54,648 nt of DNA. It comes from Methanobacterium sp964452085 (lineage in GTDB: Archaea > Methanobacteriota > Methanobacteria > Methanobacteriales > Methanobacteriaceae). Shown piece by piece: positions 24,232 through 34,042 of this stretch. The DNA lies in NCBI GenBank assembly GCA_964452085.1, contig CAYVKL010000013.1:1-54648 (forward strand), in the 5' to 3' direction. The notes under the pieces are model-generated. The model made no database searches. It saw only the letters and a list, made by a program, of their open reading frames with translations, and was not told the DNA's origin. Position numbers and translations under genes: made by a program. Numbering within the stretch: position 1 is the first letter of the stretch; every line of letters begins with the position of its first letter.

Positions 24232-27200
24232 TTAAATCCTTTCATTATATTCTAACTCTGTAAAAACAATCTTAAACTCCGTTCCATGAGCTATATCTAG
24301 TTTGATTGTGCCATTTATTTGATTTACTAAACTATTTACCAGTTGTAGGCCGAGAGTTTCTGTGTTTTTGATATCAAGGCCTTTTGGTAGTCCAATTCCA
24401 TCATCGACAAATTTGAGTTCCATTTGTTCAGGAAGAGATTTTAAACTGATAGCTATGGTTCCTTCCCCTTGGGGAAAGGCGTATTTAACACTGTTTGTCA
24501 AAAGTTCATTAATGATTAGTCCTAAGGGTATGGCTGTGTCTATGCCAATTTTAACATCATCTAAATCGAGTTCCAAGCTAATGGTCTCCTTTTTGACTCC
24601 ATATGAATAGAATATATCAGCGACCAAATTTAGGAGGTATTCCTTTAAATTAATATTTGAGAAGTTATCCGACTGATAGAGCTTCTCATGAACCATGGCC
24701 ATACTCTTAACCCTGCCCTGGCTCTCTTTTAAAACGCCTATTGTCTCATTAAAATCCTCATGTTGTATCTGCAGATTCAATAAACTGGAGATGATTTGCA
24801 TATTATTTTTTACCCGATGATGGATTTCCCGGAGAAGTAATTCTTTTTCTTGAAGCATGGCTTTTAATTGGTCTTCTGCAACTTTCCTTTCACTAAAATC
24901 ACTGATAATTGCAAGAAAAGAGGAGATGTTCTCATCTTTGATTATAGGAGTTAAAGTTATGAATCCCCAATGAATTTTGCCATTTTTATCTCTAAATTGG
25001 GATTCAAAAGGTTTTATTTGTTCTCCTTTTAATAAACGGCTAATATTTTCAATATAGGTCGGCATATCCTCTGGAATCGCCATTCCCAATTCAATAAAGT
25101 TCTTTCCAATTAATTCTTCACGAGATAAGCCTGTTACATCACTTGTGGCCTTATTAACATCCAGGATAATGCCATCGGTTCCAATGAGAAGAGTATAATC
25201 TGGGTCTGTTTCAAAAAGAGTCCGGTATTTCTCTTCACTAAGTTTCAACCGGTTTTCTGCAATTTTACGATCAGTTATATCGGTAATGACTCCGATAAGG
25301 CCCTTTAATGAGCCGTCTTCGTTTAGTATTCGGGTTCCTGATAAATTGCCCCAGAAAACAGAACCATCTTTTCGCTGATACTGACGCTCCAGGAAAATAT
25401 GATCAATCTCCCCTTTAATCAAATTAACCATATTCGTTTCTGCTTCTGTTCTTTCTTTATTAATTGTTAGATCCAAATAAGACATCCCTATTAGGTCTTG
25501 AAGTTTGAAACCAAACATTTTCGTCATGTATTGATTAGCAAAATTAATTAACCCCTCTGTATCCACCAGGATTATGCCAGAAGTTACTGTGTTAAAAATG
25601 GCATTGATCTGCTCTTCTCTTTCTTTTAACTTTAATTCAGACCTTTTTCGATCTGTAATATCTTCAAATACTGTTGCAAAGGTTCCTTTTGATGGTGAAA
25701 AGACGGATATGCTAAAGTGTTTATCCATTGGTCCAAAGTAGGTTTCAAAGTGCGCTGGATTTCCTGTTTGAGCCACTTTAGAGTAAATTTCCACGTATGG
25801 TGCTTTTCCACTTCCATATAACTCTGAAGCTTTTTTCCCCAGAACTTCTTTCCTTCTGATCCCTAAAATTTCTTCATATGCCGAGTTAACATCTATAATC
25901 TCATAATCTACCAGAACATTGTTATCATCATATATTACTTCATGGAGGGCCACACCTTCATTCATGGATGAGTAAAGTGTTCTGTATCGTTCTTCACTTC
26001 TTTGAAGGGCTTTTCGCACCTTTATTTTGTCTGTGATATCTTTATATATGCCTATTCCGCATATTTTCCCATCTATTTCCATGGAACCAGTTATAGTTTC
26101 AGTAGTAACTTGAGTTCCATCAGTACGTATAAAATCAATTTCCAAAGATGGCCTAACATCATCAATTTTGGCTTGTATTTTATTTATTTCAATCAATACA
26201 TCTTCTTTTGATTGTGGAGTCATGAAATCTAATATATTTTTTCCTATGAGTTTTTCAGTGCTTTTAAAACCAAGCATATTGGCCATAAAAGGATTAACAT
26301 AAGTAAGTACACCATGATGGGTTAATGTGACACCGTCCTTCATTTCCTCCAATAAATTACGGAATCTTTTTTCACTTTTAATCAGTGATTTCTCTGCTTT
26401 TTTAAGTTCAGTGATATCTTCTGATATTCCCAGGAGATATTGGGGATTTCCATCCTTGTTTAAAATAGGAATTTTTTTGGTGTGAACTATTCTTTCACCC
26501 AAATTTTTGGTTTGGACAGTTTCTTCGGGAATGTCTAACATTTTTTTGTTTTGAAGGACTTCCCTGTCTTTTTGTGTGAAAAATTCCGCTTCTTCTTTGG
26601 GAAAAAAGTCTAAATCGCTCTTACCCAGTAATTCTTTTCTTGAATGTCCTAATAATTCTTCTCCTGCTTTGTTGACCATTTTAAAATTTAGATTGTCTGC
26701 ATTTTTCACGAAAATCATGTTGGGAATGTTTTCAACTATATTTTCCAGAAATTCTTGACTTTCACGACGTTCACTTTCTGCTTTTTTACGTTTTGTGATG
26801 TCTCTATTGCTGGCTCTTCTACCTATAAATTCTCCTTCTTTGTTATAAACAGGTTGGCAACCGTGAGCAATCCACCTTTGCTCTCCCTGTTTGGTGATAA
26901 TTCTATATTCAATTTCAATATGACTTTGTGGAGTTGTTGATTCCTTTTGAAGATGTTCTCTAATTTCAATTTCATGGGGGTGGATGATTTTTTCCAGTAA
27001 AGTTGGTTCTTTTATGAATTCATCGGGAAGATATCCTGTTATGCGTTCACAACTTGGTGATACATAAATTAAATCGCCATTAGGACTTATCCAGTACTCC
27101 CAATCATAAGTATAATCAGCAACGGTTCTGAATTTTATTTCACTCTCTTTAAGAGCTTCTTTTGCTCTTTCTTGATCAGTAACATCATTGTATATGGCTA

Positions 27201-28677
27201 CTACTTCGCCTGTAGGGGCCTTGAACACATAGTTTTCATACCAGTTTGCATACTTCTCATCAACATAGATTTTTGAAGGATAATAAATAGGTTCTCTAGT
27301 CTCCCAGACCTTTTTAAAAATAGAAATTAAACCGTATTCATCAATATTAGGCCTAATATCATAGAGACTTTTACCAATAACTTCTTCTCTCTTCATTCCC
27401 TCAATTTCCTGACTGGTGCGATTAAATTCTTTTATAATGTAATCGCTGCCTTTTGATCCATCATTTTGAACTTGATAAACTGCCATTCCACTGGGCATAT
27501 TATCAAAAAGCCCATTTAAAAAACCTTCGCGATCAATTAAAGCTTCTTCAGCTTTTTTAGAATCGGTGATGTCTAAACAGATTCCACTCATTCGCTGCGG
27601 TTTACCAGAACTATTATAAACTGTGCTGCCCAGTGCTCTTATCCATATTTCCTTCCCATCGGGACTTATTACTCTGTACTCGTTTTCCAGGAACTTATGT
27701 TCTTCAATGGCTCGATTTATTTTCTCCATCGCGGGTTCACGGTCATCAGGGTGCAAAATTTCTAGCCATGTGTCAAATGATGCTTCATCTGTCATTGGCA
27801 GTCCTAACAATTTGTAGAACTCTTTAGACCAGGTTAGTTTCTCGGTGTTCATGTCCCAGTCCCAGAATCCGCTTTTAGCTGCATGTTGAACATAGCCAAG
27901 CCATTCATTTGAATGTATAAGTTCATTTTCGGCTTTTTTCTGTTCGGTGATATCTCTACCCACTCCAACTATGGCAATGACATTTCCTTCATCATCCAGC
28001 ACGGCTTTATCAGACCAGGCTAACCAACGCCACCCATCTTTGGTCATGGCTCTTTGATCATGATAACATGTATATGGGGGCTTGGATATGCATTCTAATG
28101 ATTTTTGAGTGGATTCTCGGTCATCTTCGTGAACCATTGGCATGAATTTTTTCCCTATTAGTTCTTCTTCTGTTTTGCCGAACATTTCACAGTAGCTGGG
28201 ACTGACAAAAAGTAATCGGCCTTCATTATCAACTTTAACCACCAGATCTGTCTGACCTTCCACCAGGAGACGGTACTTCTCCTCACTCTTCTTTAATTCT
28301 TTTTCCATCTTTTTTTTGTAAATAGCCAGTTCTATAGCATATTTAAGTTCTGTAGAATCGTAAGGTTTAATTATGTATCCTGCGGGCTCTGTGAGTTTGG
28401 CTCTTTCAATTGTTGACTCTTCAGAATGAGCAGTTAAATAAATAAAAGGAATATTCAATTCTTTAATCTTAGAAATAGCTTCAATTCCATCAATTTCCCC
28501 TTTAAGGACTATGTCCATTAAAATAAGATCTGGAATGATTTCTAAAGCTTTTTCAGCTGCTTCTTCACCTTTGGAAGCTATATAAGGAACTTCATAACCA
28601 AAAGATTCTAAGGTGCGCTTGATATCAAGGGCTTCTATGCTTTCATCTTCTACTAAGAGAATTTTTTTGTTTGGCAT
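24232..28677 (-). CDS. Receiver-(PAS)9-histidine kinase
   Basis: A giant soluble signalling protein of ~1481 residues. It starts with a receiver domain (ILLVEDES, LILMDIVLKG with the phosphoacceptor aspartate, YLTAHSEES, GYIIKPYDS). Nine consecutive PAS/PAC units follow, each ending in a 'DITxRKKAE' type linker. The C-terminus is a HisKA_2 region (LLREIHHRVKNNMQIISSLL) with an HATPase domain (NELLTNSVKYAFP, DDGIGLP). No membrane segment is seen. The ATG at 28675-28677 is used; the TTG upstream has no better ribosome-binding site. The next gene in the operon is another kinase. A receiver at the N-terminus suggests that it is itself the target of a kinase or part of a phosphorelay. Confidence 0.9.
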   Translation of the reverse strand: MPNKKILLVEDESIEALDIKRTLESFGYEVPYIASKGEEAAEKALEIIPDLILMDIVLKGEIDGIEAISKIKELNIPFIYLTAHSEESTIERAKLTEPAGYIIKPYDSTELKYAIELAIYKKKMEKELKKSEEKYRLLVEGQTDLVVKVDNEGRLLFVSPSYCEMFGKTEEELIGKKFMPMVHEDDRESTQKSLECISKPPYTCYHDQRAMTKDGWRWLAWSDKAVLDDEGNVIAIVGVGRDITEQKKAENELIHSNEWLGYVQHAAKSGFWDWDMNTEKLTWSKEFYKLLGLPMTDEASFDTWLEILHPDDREPAMEKINRAIEEHKFLENEYRVISPDGKEIWIRALGSTVYNSSGKPQRMSGICLDITDSKKAEEALIDREGFLNGLFDNMPSGMAVYQVQNDGSKGSDYIIKEFNRTSQEIEGMKREEVIGKSLYDIRPNIDEYGLISIFKKVWETREPIYYPSKIYVDEKYANWYENYVFKAPTGEVVAIYNDVTDQERAKEALKESEIKFRTVADYTYDWEYWISPNGDLIYVSPSCERITGYLPDEFIKEPTLLEKIIHPHEIEIREHLQKESTTPQSHIEIEYRIITKQGEQRWIAHGCQPVYNKEGEFIGRRASNRDITKRKKAESERRESQEFLENIVENIPNMIFVKNADNLNFKMVNKAGEELLGHSRKELLGKSDLDFFPKEEAEFFTQKDREVLQNKKMLDIPEETVQTKNLGERIVHTKKIPILNKDGNPQYLLGISEDITELKKAEKSLIKSEKRFRNLLEEMKDGVTLTHHGVLTYVNPFMANMLGFKSTEKLIGKNILDFMTPQSKEDVLIEINKIQAKIDDVRPSLEIDFIRTDGTQVTTETITGSMEIDGKICGIGIYKDITDKIKVRKALQRSEERYRTLYSSMNEGVALHEVIYDDNNVLVDYEIIDVNSAYEEILGIRRKEVLGKKASELYGSGKAPYVEIYSKVAQTGNPAHFETYFGPMDKHFSISVFSPSKGTFATVFEDITDRKRSELKLKEREEQINAIFNTVTSGIILVDTEGLINFANQYMTKMFGFKLQDLIGMSYLDLTINKERTEAETNMVNLIKGEIDHIFLERQYQRKDGSVFWGNLSGTRILNEDGSLKGLIGVITDITDRKIAENRLKLSEEKYRTLFETDPDYTLLIGTDGIILDVNKATSDVTGLSREELIGKNFIELGMAIPEDMPTYIENISRLLKGEQIKPFESQFRDKNGKIHWGFITLTPIIKDENISSFLAIISDFSERKVAEDQLKAMLQEKELLLREIHHRVKNNMQIISSLLNLQIQHEDFNETIGVLKESQGRVKSMAMVHEKLYQSDNFSNINLKEYLLNLVADIFYSYGVKKETISLELDLDDVKIGIDTAIPLGLIINELLTNSVKYAFPQGEGTIAISLKSLPEQMELKFVDDGIGLPKGLDIKNTETLGLQLVNSLVNQINGTIKLDIAHGTEFKIVFTELEYNERI

Positions 28678-28901
28678 TTGAATTACCAACTATATAGTAT
28701 TCATTTAATTTTCAGAAGTTCTTCTCCCAAAGGTGAAGAAAAGTTCTCATTATTTTATTCACAATTTTCAACTTCCGTGTGAACCTTTTATGATTTCCGA
28801 ATTAAAAAGACAAAAGATAGGTATGACTTCGTAATCAATCTCATCTACACTTTTTAAATGTATTTAATTACATATAGGTCTTTTTTTATATTAAATTTTT
28901 G

Positions 28902-30440
28902 TCATTGTTTCACAGGCCTTATAAATAGCGACATCACAAATCCCAGGAAGAATATAATGGCTACCACATCGAAAGCTGTTTTCATGGCATTACTTATGGT
29001 AGAGTTTACGACCGTGTATGCTGCCGATGTATCATTTGCTTTTAATCCATGAAAATCAACAGTTTGCATGCTTTCCACCCATACCATCATGTTCTCCTGT
29101 ATTTCTTGCTGAGAAATTTGCCCGGGAAAGTTCTGCTGCACAGCAACTGATAAGCCACTGAAGGTTCCCAGTAAAAGAACAACCCCTATAAGAGCAGTTC
29201 CCATTGATGAACCAAGATTTGAACCTGTTGCCATTACTCCAGAGGCATCAGACTGTTTATCCTGACTGGCTGTGGACAGTATCAGGTTACCCGTAACTGG
29301 CAGGGACAATCCCAATCCAATCCCCAGTAAAGCTGTTCCAGGGACAAGATCAATGAGTTGGGTGTTGAGATTAAACTGGAATCTTAAAAGTATGCTGCCT
29401 GCCAGTGCTACTAAGAAACCGAGGGAGATCATGTAATGTGGGGCAAGGTGTTTAGATATTTTTGATGATGCCACTGAGAAGATTAGAAGTCCCATGGTTA
29501 AAGGTAGAAGAGATAATCCAGTTGCAAATGCATTGGCACCAGTTACCTGCTGCAGGAAAACAGGTATAGTAAAAATGGCACCCGCCAGGGCTAGTTGCAT
29601 TAAAAGACGACTGGCATTTCCCAAGGTGAAATTCCTGTTTTTGAATAATCTTATATCGGTTAAAGGTTTTTCATCCCTATTAATCATTCTCTTCTCCCTG
29701 TAGTAGAATAAAACTAATAGGAGCAATCCAGCACATATTATAAATGGGGCTACTCGCCAGTTGGTAATGCCATTTAGACTTAAAACTCCTAAAACTAATA
29801 ATAAAAGGCCTGATGAGGACAGAACTACTCCTAATTTATCTATTTCTGATTTTTTCATTGAAGGTGGGAAGTAATCTATCTTTCTGGATAATGCCAGTAT
29901 AAATATGACTATGACCAGTTCCAGGGCAAATCCCCATCTCCATGTGTAGAAAGTGGTTAGAAAACCTCCAAGAAGAGGGCCGATAGCTGCAGCAATTCCA
30001 GCCATGGCTGTCCAGATACCTATGGCCAAAGCACGGTCCTTCCCATGATAAGTTCCGGTTATTATGGATGCTGTGGCTGGGGTCATCAAGGCCGCACCAA
30101 TACCCTCCAAAATAGACCAACCAACTAGTAACATAACCGAATTAATGCTTAAAGCTGCTACGGTTGTTCCCACACCGTAAATAACTGCACCTAAAAGAAA
30201 AGCCTTTTTCCTACCCCAAACATCCTGCATCTTACCCCCCAGGAGCATTAACGATGCCATAGTCAATGCATAGGCCGAGATGATTATTTGAATCACACTA
30301 ACAGTAGTGTTTAAATCTACAACCAGGTTGCTTATAGCCACGTTCATGAATGTAGAATCAAGAGCTATAATAAATGCAGATAAAGACACAAGGATAAGGA
30401 CTGTCCAGCCAACACTGGATGCATTGGGATTTTTTTCCAT
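28902..30440 (-). CDS. MFS drug exporter, DHA2 (EmrB/QacA) family
   Basis: A 512-residue transporter with about 14 membrane helices, the DHA2 layout. Family motifs are visible: 'FIIALDSTFMNVAI' in helix 1 (motif D1-like LDSTxxNVA), 'GKMQDVWGRKKAF' as motif A, and 'GWSILEGIGAALMTPATASI' as motif C region. It should export drugs or other small amphiphiles by proton antiport. The start ATG lies 19 bases after the stop of the PAS histidine kinase 30460-32727, so the kinase and exporter are very likely co-transcribed. Confidence 0.9.
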   Translation of the reverse strand: MEKNPNASSVGWTVLILVSLSAFIIALDSTFMNVAISNLVVDLNTTVSVIQIIISAYALTMASLMLLGGKMQDVWGRKKAFLLGAVIYGVGTTVAALSINSVMLLVGWSILEGIGAALMTPATASIITGTYHGKDRALAIGIWTAMAGIAAAIGPLLGGFLTTFYTWRWGFALELVIVIFILALSRKIDYFPPSMKKSEIDKLGVVLSSSGLLLLVLGVLSLNGITNWRVAPFIICAGLLLLVLFYYREKRMINRDEKPLTDIRLFKNRNFTLGNASRLLMQLALAGAIFTIPVFLQQVTGANAFATGLSLLPLTMGLLIFSVASSKISKHLAPHYMISLGFLVALAGSILLRFQFNLNTQLIDLVPGTALLGIGLGLSLPVTGNLILSTASQDKQSDASGVMATGSNLGSSMGTALIGVVLLLGTFSGLSVAVQQNFPGQISQQEIQENMMVWVESMQTVDFHGLKANDTSAAYTVVNSTISNAMKTAFDVVAIIFFLGFVMSLFIRPVKQ

Positions 30441-30459
30441 ATATTTCTCTCTAACAATC

Positions 30460-32727
30460 TTAAAACCTTTCCTTATATTTTAATTCTTTAAAAGTAATCT
30501 TAAATTCAGTCCCATGACTTCTATCCAGCTCGATTTCACCATCAATTTGACTGACTAAACTGTTAACAAGGGTCAAACCCAAAGAATCTGTGTTTTTAAA
30601 ATCCAGTTCTTCCGGGAATTTAATCCCATTATCACCAATAATCAGCCCAAATGTATCCCCATCTGATTTCAGGGATATAAGTACTTCTCCATTTATACCT
30701 TCTGGAAATGCATATTTTAGGCTGTTAGATACTAGTTCGCTTATAATAAGTCCACATGGGACTGCAGTCTCCATATTTAAAATCACATCTTCTATTTCCA
30801 GAATGAGTTTGATCTGGTCTTCTTTTATTTTATAAGAATAAAATAAATCTGAAACTAAACTTTGAATATAATCTGTGAAGTTAATGTGTGTGAGATCCTG
30901 TGATTTGTATAGTTTTTCATGTATCATGGCCATGGACTTAACCCTGTTCTGGCTTTTCATTAGAACATCCAAGGCTATATCATCACCATCAACATAACGG
31001 CTTTGGAGATTTAAAAGACTGGAGATAATCTGCATATTATTATTTACTCTGTGGTGGATCTCCCTTAATAGCACTGTTTTTTCTTCGAGAGATGCCTTAA
31101 TTTTCTTTTCGGCCTTTTTTCGCTCTGTAATATCCTTTGATAATACAAGAATAGAATTCAGCTCGTCATCTTTTTTTATGCCGGTTTCAATGGTTTCAAG
31201 CCATCGCTCTTGGCCTTCAATTATTATTTTTGATTCATATGGATCCAATTGTTCCCCATTTAAGATACTAATAAATCTTTCTTCATGAAAGGATATGTCC
31301 TCTTTTGGAAAGATTCCTAGTTCAAATGAAGTTTTACCCAAGAATTCCTCTCTAGTTTTGCCACCTAAATTCGCAGCCATATCATTAACATCTAAAATAG
31401 TACCATCCAAACCTAAAACTATCGTGTAGAGTGGATTAGATTCAAAAAGAGTTCGATATCTATCCTCACTATCTATAAGTGCATTTTCAGCATTTTTCCG
31501 TTCCGTGATGTCACTCGCAATCACTAAAATAGAAGAAATATCGTAATTCTTCATTAAAGTTGATATATGGATGTAAACCCAGCAAACGTTACCATTTTTA
31601 TCCATAAATCGGGATTCAAATGGTTTAAGGCGTTCTCCTTGCATTATGCGGGCTATATTTTCCATATGGGAAGTCATATCTTCAGGAAACAATAAATCAG
31701 CTGACAGAAATTGGCTGCCAATTAATTCATTTTTGGATAAACCAGTTATTTCTGTTGTTGCCCTGTTAACATCTAAAATAGTGCCATCCATGCCTAAAAG
31801 GAAAGTATAATCTGGACCTTCTTCAAAAAGAGTTCTATATTTATCCTCACTCTCAAGTAAAGCACTTTCAACTTGTTTGCGTTGGTTGATATCTTTGATT
31901 GTTCCAATGACACGAGTAGGAGCACCTTCAGAGTCATTTTTGACTACCTGACCACGAGAAAGGAGCCATTTCCATTCACCCTCTTTAGTCCGCACACGGT
32001 GTTCGCTTATGAAACTATCTGTTTTTCCCGAAAGATGGTCATTAAAATTCTGCATTGCTTCATCACGGTCATGTGGATGTATATTTTTCTCGATTAACTG
32101 ATGATCCTCTTCCAGTTCCTCGGATGAATAGCCAAGGATGCGAGTAAATGCCGGAGAATAAAAGACATTATCATCTGCAGGGCCCCACTCCCATAGGCCA
32201 TCATGAGTCGCGTCTAATGCTAGGCGGAACCGTTCTTCACTCTCTTGAAGAGCTTTTTCCGCCTCCTGACGATGAGTTATATCGTTAACAATAGAAAAAA
32301 GAATAATTTTATCATTAAATGGTATGGGGGATGAAAAAACTTCTACAGTTCGAATTTCACCATCAGCAAGTTTATGAGGGAATATGAAATAATTAAGGTC
32401 CTCATTTCTCGCATGTTCCCTTTGAATGGCTATTTCTTCCGGAGGTAACTGATTGATCTGGCCAATATTCATGGAATGAAGTACTTCAACTGAATAACCA
32501 TAAAATTTCGCTGCTGCTGGATTGGCATCGATAATATCTCCAGACCCCGAATCAATTAATAGAATTACCGCTTTACTTCGCTTGAAAAACATCCAAAATC
32601 TTTCTTCGCTTCTTAAAAAAGATTCATCGACTTTAAACTGGGTTTCTGACTTCTCTAACTCAGAAATCCTATGATTGAGTCTATCAATTTCAAGCAAAAG
32701 CTGTTCTTTAGACATTTCTTCCTTCAT
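30460..32727 (-). CDS. (PAS)4 sensor histidine kinase, operon with MFS exporter
   Basis: A soluble 755-residue kinase. A short coiled coil (KEQLLLEIDRLNHRISELEK) is followed by four PAS/PAC units (residues ~40-160, 165-290, 295-415, 420-540) and HisKA_2 (LLREIHHRVNNNMQIISSLL). The HATPase domain has N-box SELVSNSLKYAFP. The G1 box reads DNGIKFP where the two other kinases here have DNGIGLP or DDGIGLP, so ATP binding may be altered. It has no receiver. It sits directly upstream of the DHA2 exporter and may control it or respond to its substrate. Confidence 0.9.
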   Translation of the reverse strand: MKEEMSKEQLLLEIDRLNHRISELEKSETQFKVDESFLRSEERFWMFFKRSKAVILLIDSGSGDIIDANPAAAKFYGYSVEVLHSMNIGQINQLPPEEIAIQREHARNEDLNYFIFPHKLADGEIRTVEVFSSPIPFNDKIILFSIVNDITHRQEAEKALQESEERFRLALDATHDGLWEWGPADDNVFYSPAFTRILGYSSEELEEDHQLIEKNIHPHDRDEAMQNFNDHLSGKTDSFISEHRVRTKEGEWKWLLSRGQVVKNDSEGAPTRVIGTIKDINQRKQVESALLESEDKYRTLFEEGPDYTFLLGMDGTILDVNRATTEITGLSKNELIGSQFLSADLLFPEDMTSHMENIARIMQGERLKPFESRFMDKNGNVCWVYIHISTLMKNYDISSILVIASDITERKNAENALIDSEDRYRTLFESNPLYTIVLGLDGTILDVNDMAANLGGKTREEFLGKTSFELGIFPKEDISFHEERFISILNGEQLDPYESKIIIEGQERWLETIETGIKKDDELNSILVLSKDITERKKAEKKIKASLEEKTVLLREIHHRVNNNMQIISSLLNLQSRYVDGDDIALDVLMKSQNRVKSMAMIHEKLYKSQDLTHINFTDYIQSLVSDLFYSYKIKEDQIKLILEIEDVILNMETAVPCGLIISELVSNSLKYAFPEGINGEVLISLKSDGDTFGLIIGDNGIKFPEELDFKNTDSLGLTLVNSLVSQIDGEIELDRSHGTEFKITFKELKYKERF

Positions 32728-32849
32728 TTTCTACAACTCTTAAAATTTTCTCATATGATTATAGTCTTCCTCACATCGTAATAAGAATAATATTGGTCTA
32801 TGTGACAAAAGTCACTTAATCCTAAGTTTATGATAAAAATACTTACCCT

Positions 32850-33030
32850 AGTGGTTGTTTCCTTATATTCAAACTCTTTGAATTTTATTTTGAATTCTGT
32901 TCCATGGCCTCTGTAGAGGGTGATCTCTCCATTATTTTCCCCTTTTTAACATCATATCCATATCCATCAAAATAAGAACAGTCATGAGATCAACCTTTTC
33001 CACAGCTTCATACCACATGAATCTATATAA
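32850..33030 (-). pseudogene. Collapsed receiver-kinase remnant
   Basis: Two minus-strand fragments lie back to back. One reads AVEKVDLMTVLILMDMDMML, resembling the phosphoacceptor region of the receiver in 24232-28677. The other reads NGEITLYRGHGTEFKIKFKE then FEYKE, resembling the last residues of the kinases. The gene between has been deleted, leaving start and end pieces of a hybrid kinase. Apart from this, 32728-33160 holds nothing recognisable. Confidence 0.6.
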
Positions 33031-33160
33031 TGGAATTTCATAATCAAAAGGCTCAAAAACACGTTTCAACCATTGATTTCTATGTTACCATCGTTTACAA
33101 CGAGGATTCAAAGATTTTTAATATAAAAACCATAGATTTAGGTTTTGGTCATTTGATCCA

Positions 33161-33505
33161 CTAATTTTCTTCCAGGTCCTCATCTTCAATTTGCATGATC
33201 TTTAAAAGACTGTAGAAAACATAAATAACAATTATCAACAATATGGTGGTAGTTATGTTTGTTATTATGTAAATCGTAGAAAATGAAGGATATAAATCAT
33301 TCAGGACACTCAAAAAACTACTAAAAATCAAAAATATCATTGCAACGGCGAAAATTTTGAATATTTTCATACTTTGAGTTCTTCTGGTGTAAAGCAATCC
33401 CGCAGCTGCTTTTTTATACTTTCTAAGATGAAAGTAAATTCTGAGAGGATAGTAAAATAACAACACAAACAGAACGATATATAAAATAGAGTAAACTGTT
33501 ATCAA
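33161..33505 (-). CDS. Small three-TM membrane protein
   Basis: A 114-residue membrane protein with helices at about 3-23, 48-68 and 80-103, a basic loop between the first two (RKYKKAAAGLLYTRRTQS), and an acidic end (EDEDLEEN). It starts with TTG at 33503-33505, five bases after GGTGAT, and its start overlaps the stop of the upstream membrane-protein gene (TTGA overlap), so the two are translationally coupled. No family was recognised. Confidence 0.6.
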   Translation of the reverse strand: MITVYSILYIVLFVLLFYYPLRIYFHLRKYKKAAAGLLYTRRTQSMKIFKIFAVAMIFLIFSSFLSVLNDLYPSFSTIYIITNITTTILLIIVIYVFYSLLKIMQIEDEDLEEN

Positions 33506-33708
33506 TGAACATCACCTTTACTCACTATTGTTTCAAGTTTGTAAACGAAGAATAACAAGGTCAATGAATAAATAAGAAACGCAAATAGGGGGATCATTGC
33601 AGTATCATTTGTGAAAACCATTGCAATGCCACCTAAAAGAAATATAAACGAACCTATGGCAAGTAACCTGAAGAGGCTTGTCAATTGGTCCGATTGGAGA
33701 AAAATCAT
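33502..33708 (-). CDS. Small membrane protein, probably longer at the N-terminus
   Basis: From the ATG at 33708 it encodes 68 residues with two or three helices (SLFRLLAIGSFIFLLGG and PLFAFLIYSLTLLFFVY). The frame remains open upstream to 33834 and encodes a further helix (IVHIVKVFIAIFTLYYSILL), but it contains no ATG, GTG or TTG. A GAGGATGAT ribosome-binding site stands before ATC at 33832-33834, which would give a 110-residue four-helix protein. I favour the longer form. The gene is coupled to 33161-33505. The function is unknown. Confidence 0.6.
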   Translation of the reverse strand: MIFLQSDQLTSLFRLLAIGSFIFLLGGIAMVFTNDTAMIPLFAFLIYSLTLLFFVYKLETIVSKGDVH

Positions 33709-34042
33709 CGAAAGAATTATTTCCTTGTCTTTCAGGGCTCTAAAGAGTAAAATTGAATAGTAAAGGGTAAATATCGCAATGAAAACTTTAACGATATGGA
33801 CGATTAGTACAACATCAAATGTTAAGGTAGCGATTTTATCATCCTCTTAACTAAAATACGTCAATGTTGTTTATTATTATTTATTTTGCATAACTTAAAT
33901 GTTTTGTTTGTGTATAAACCTTTAAACCGCTTAAAATCAGTTTAATGACAGTTTAGTGTTTATTATCGGCCATTTTAGATATTTAGCAGGGTTAAGATCA
34001 TCCAACTAATTCATATATCGAACAACGATAAAAAAAATAGTT

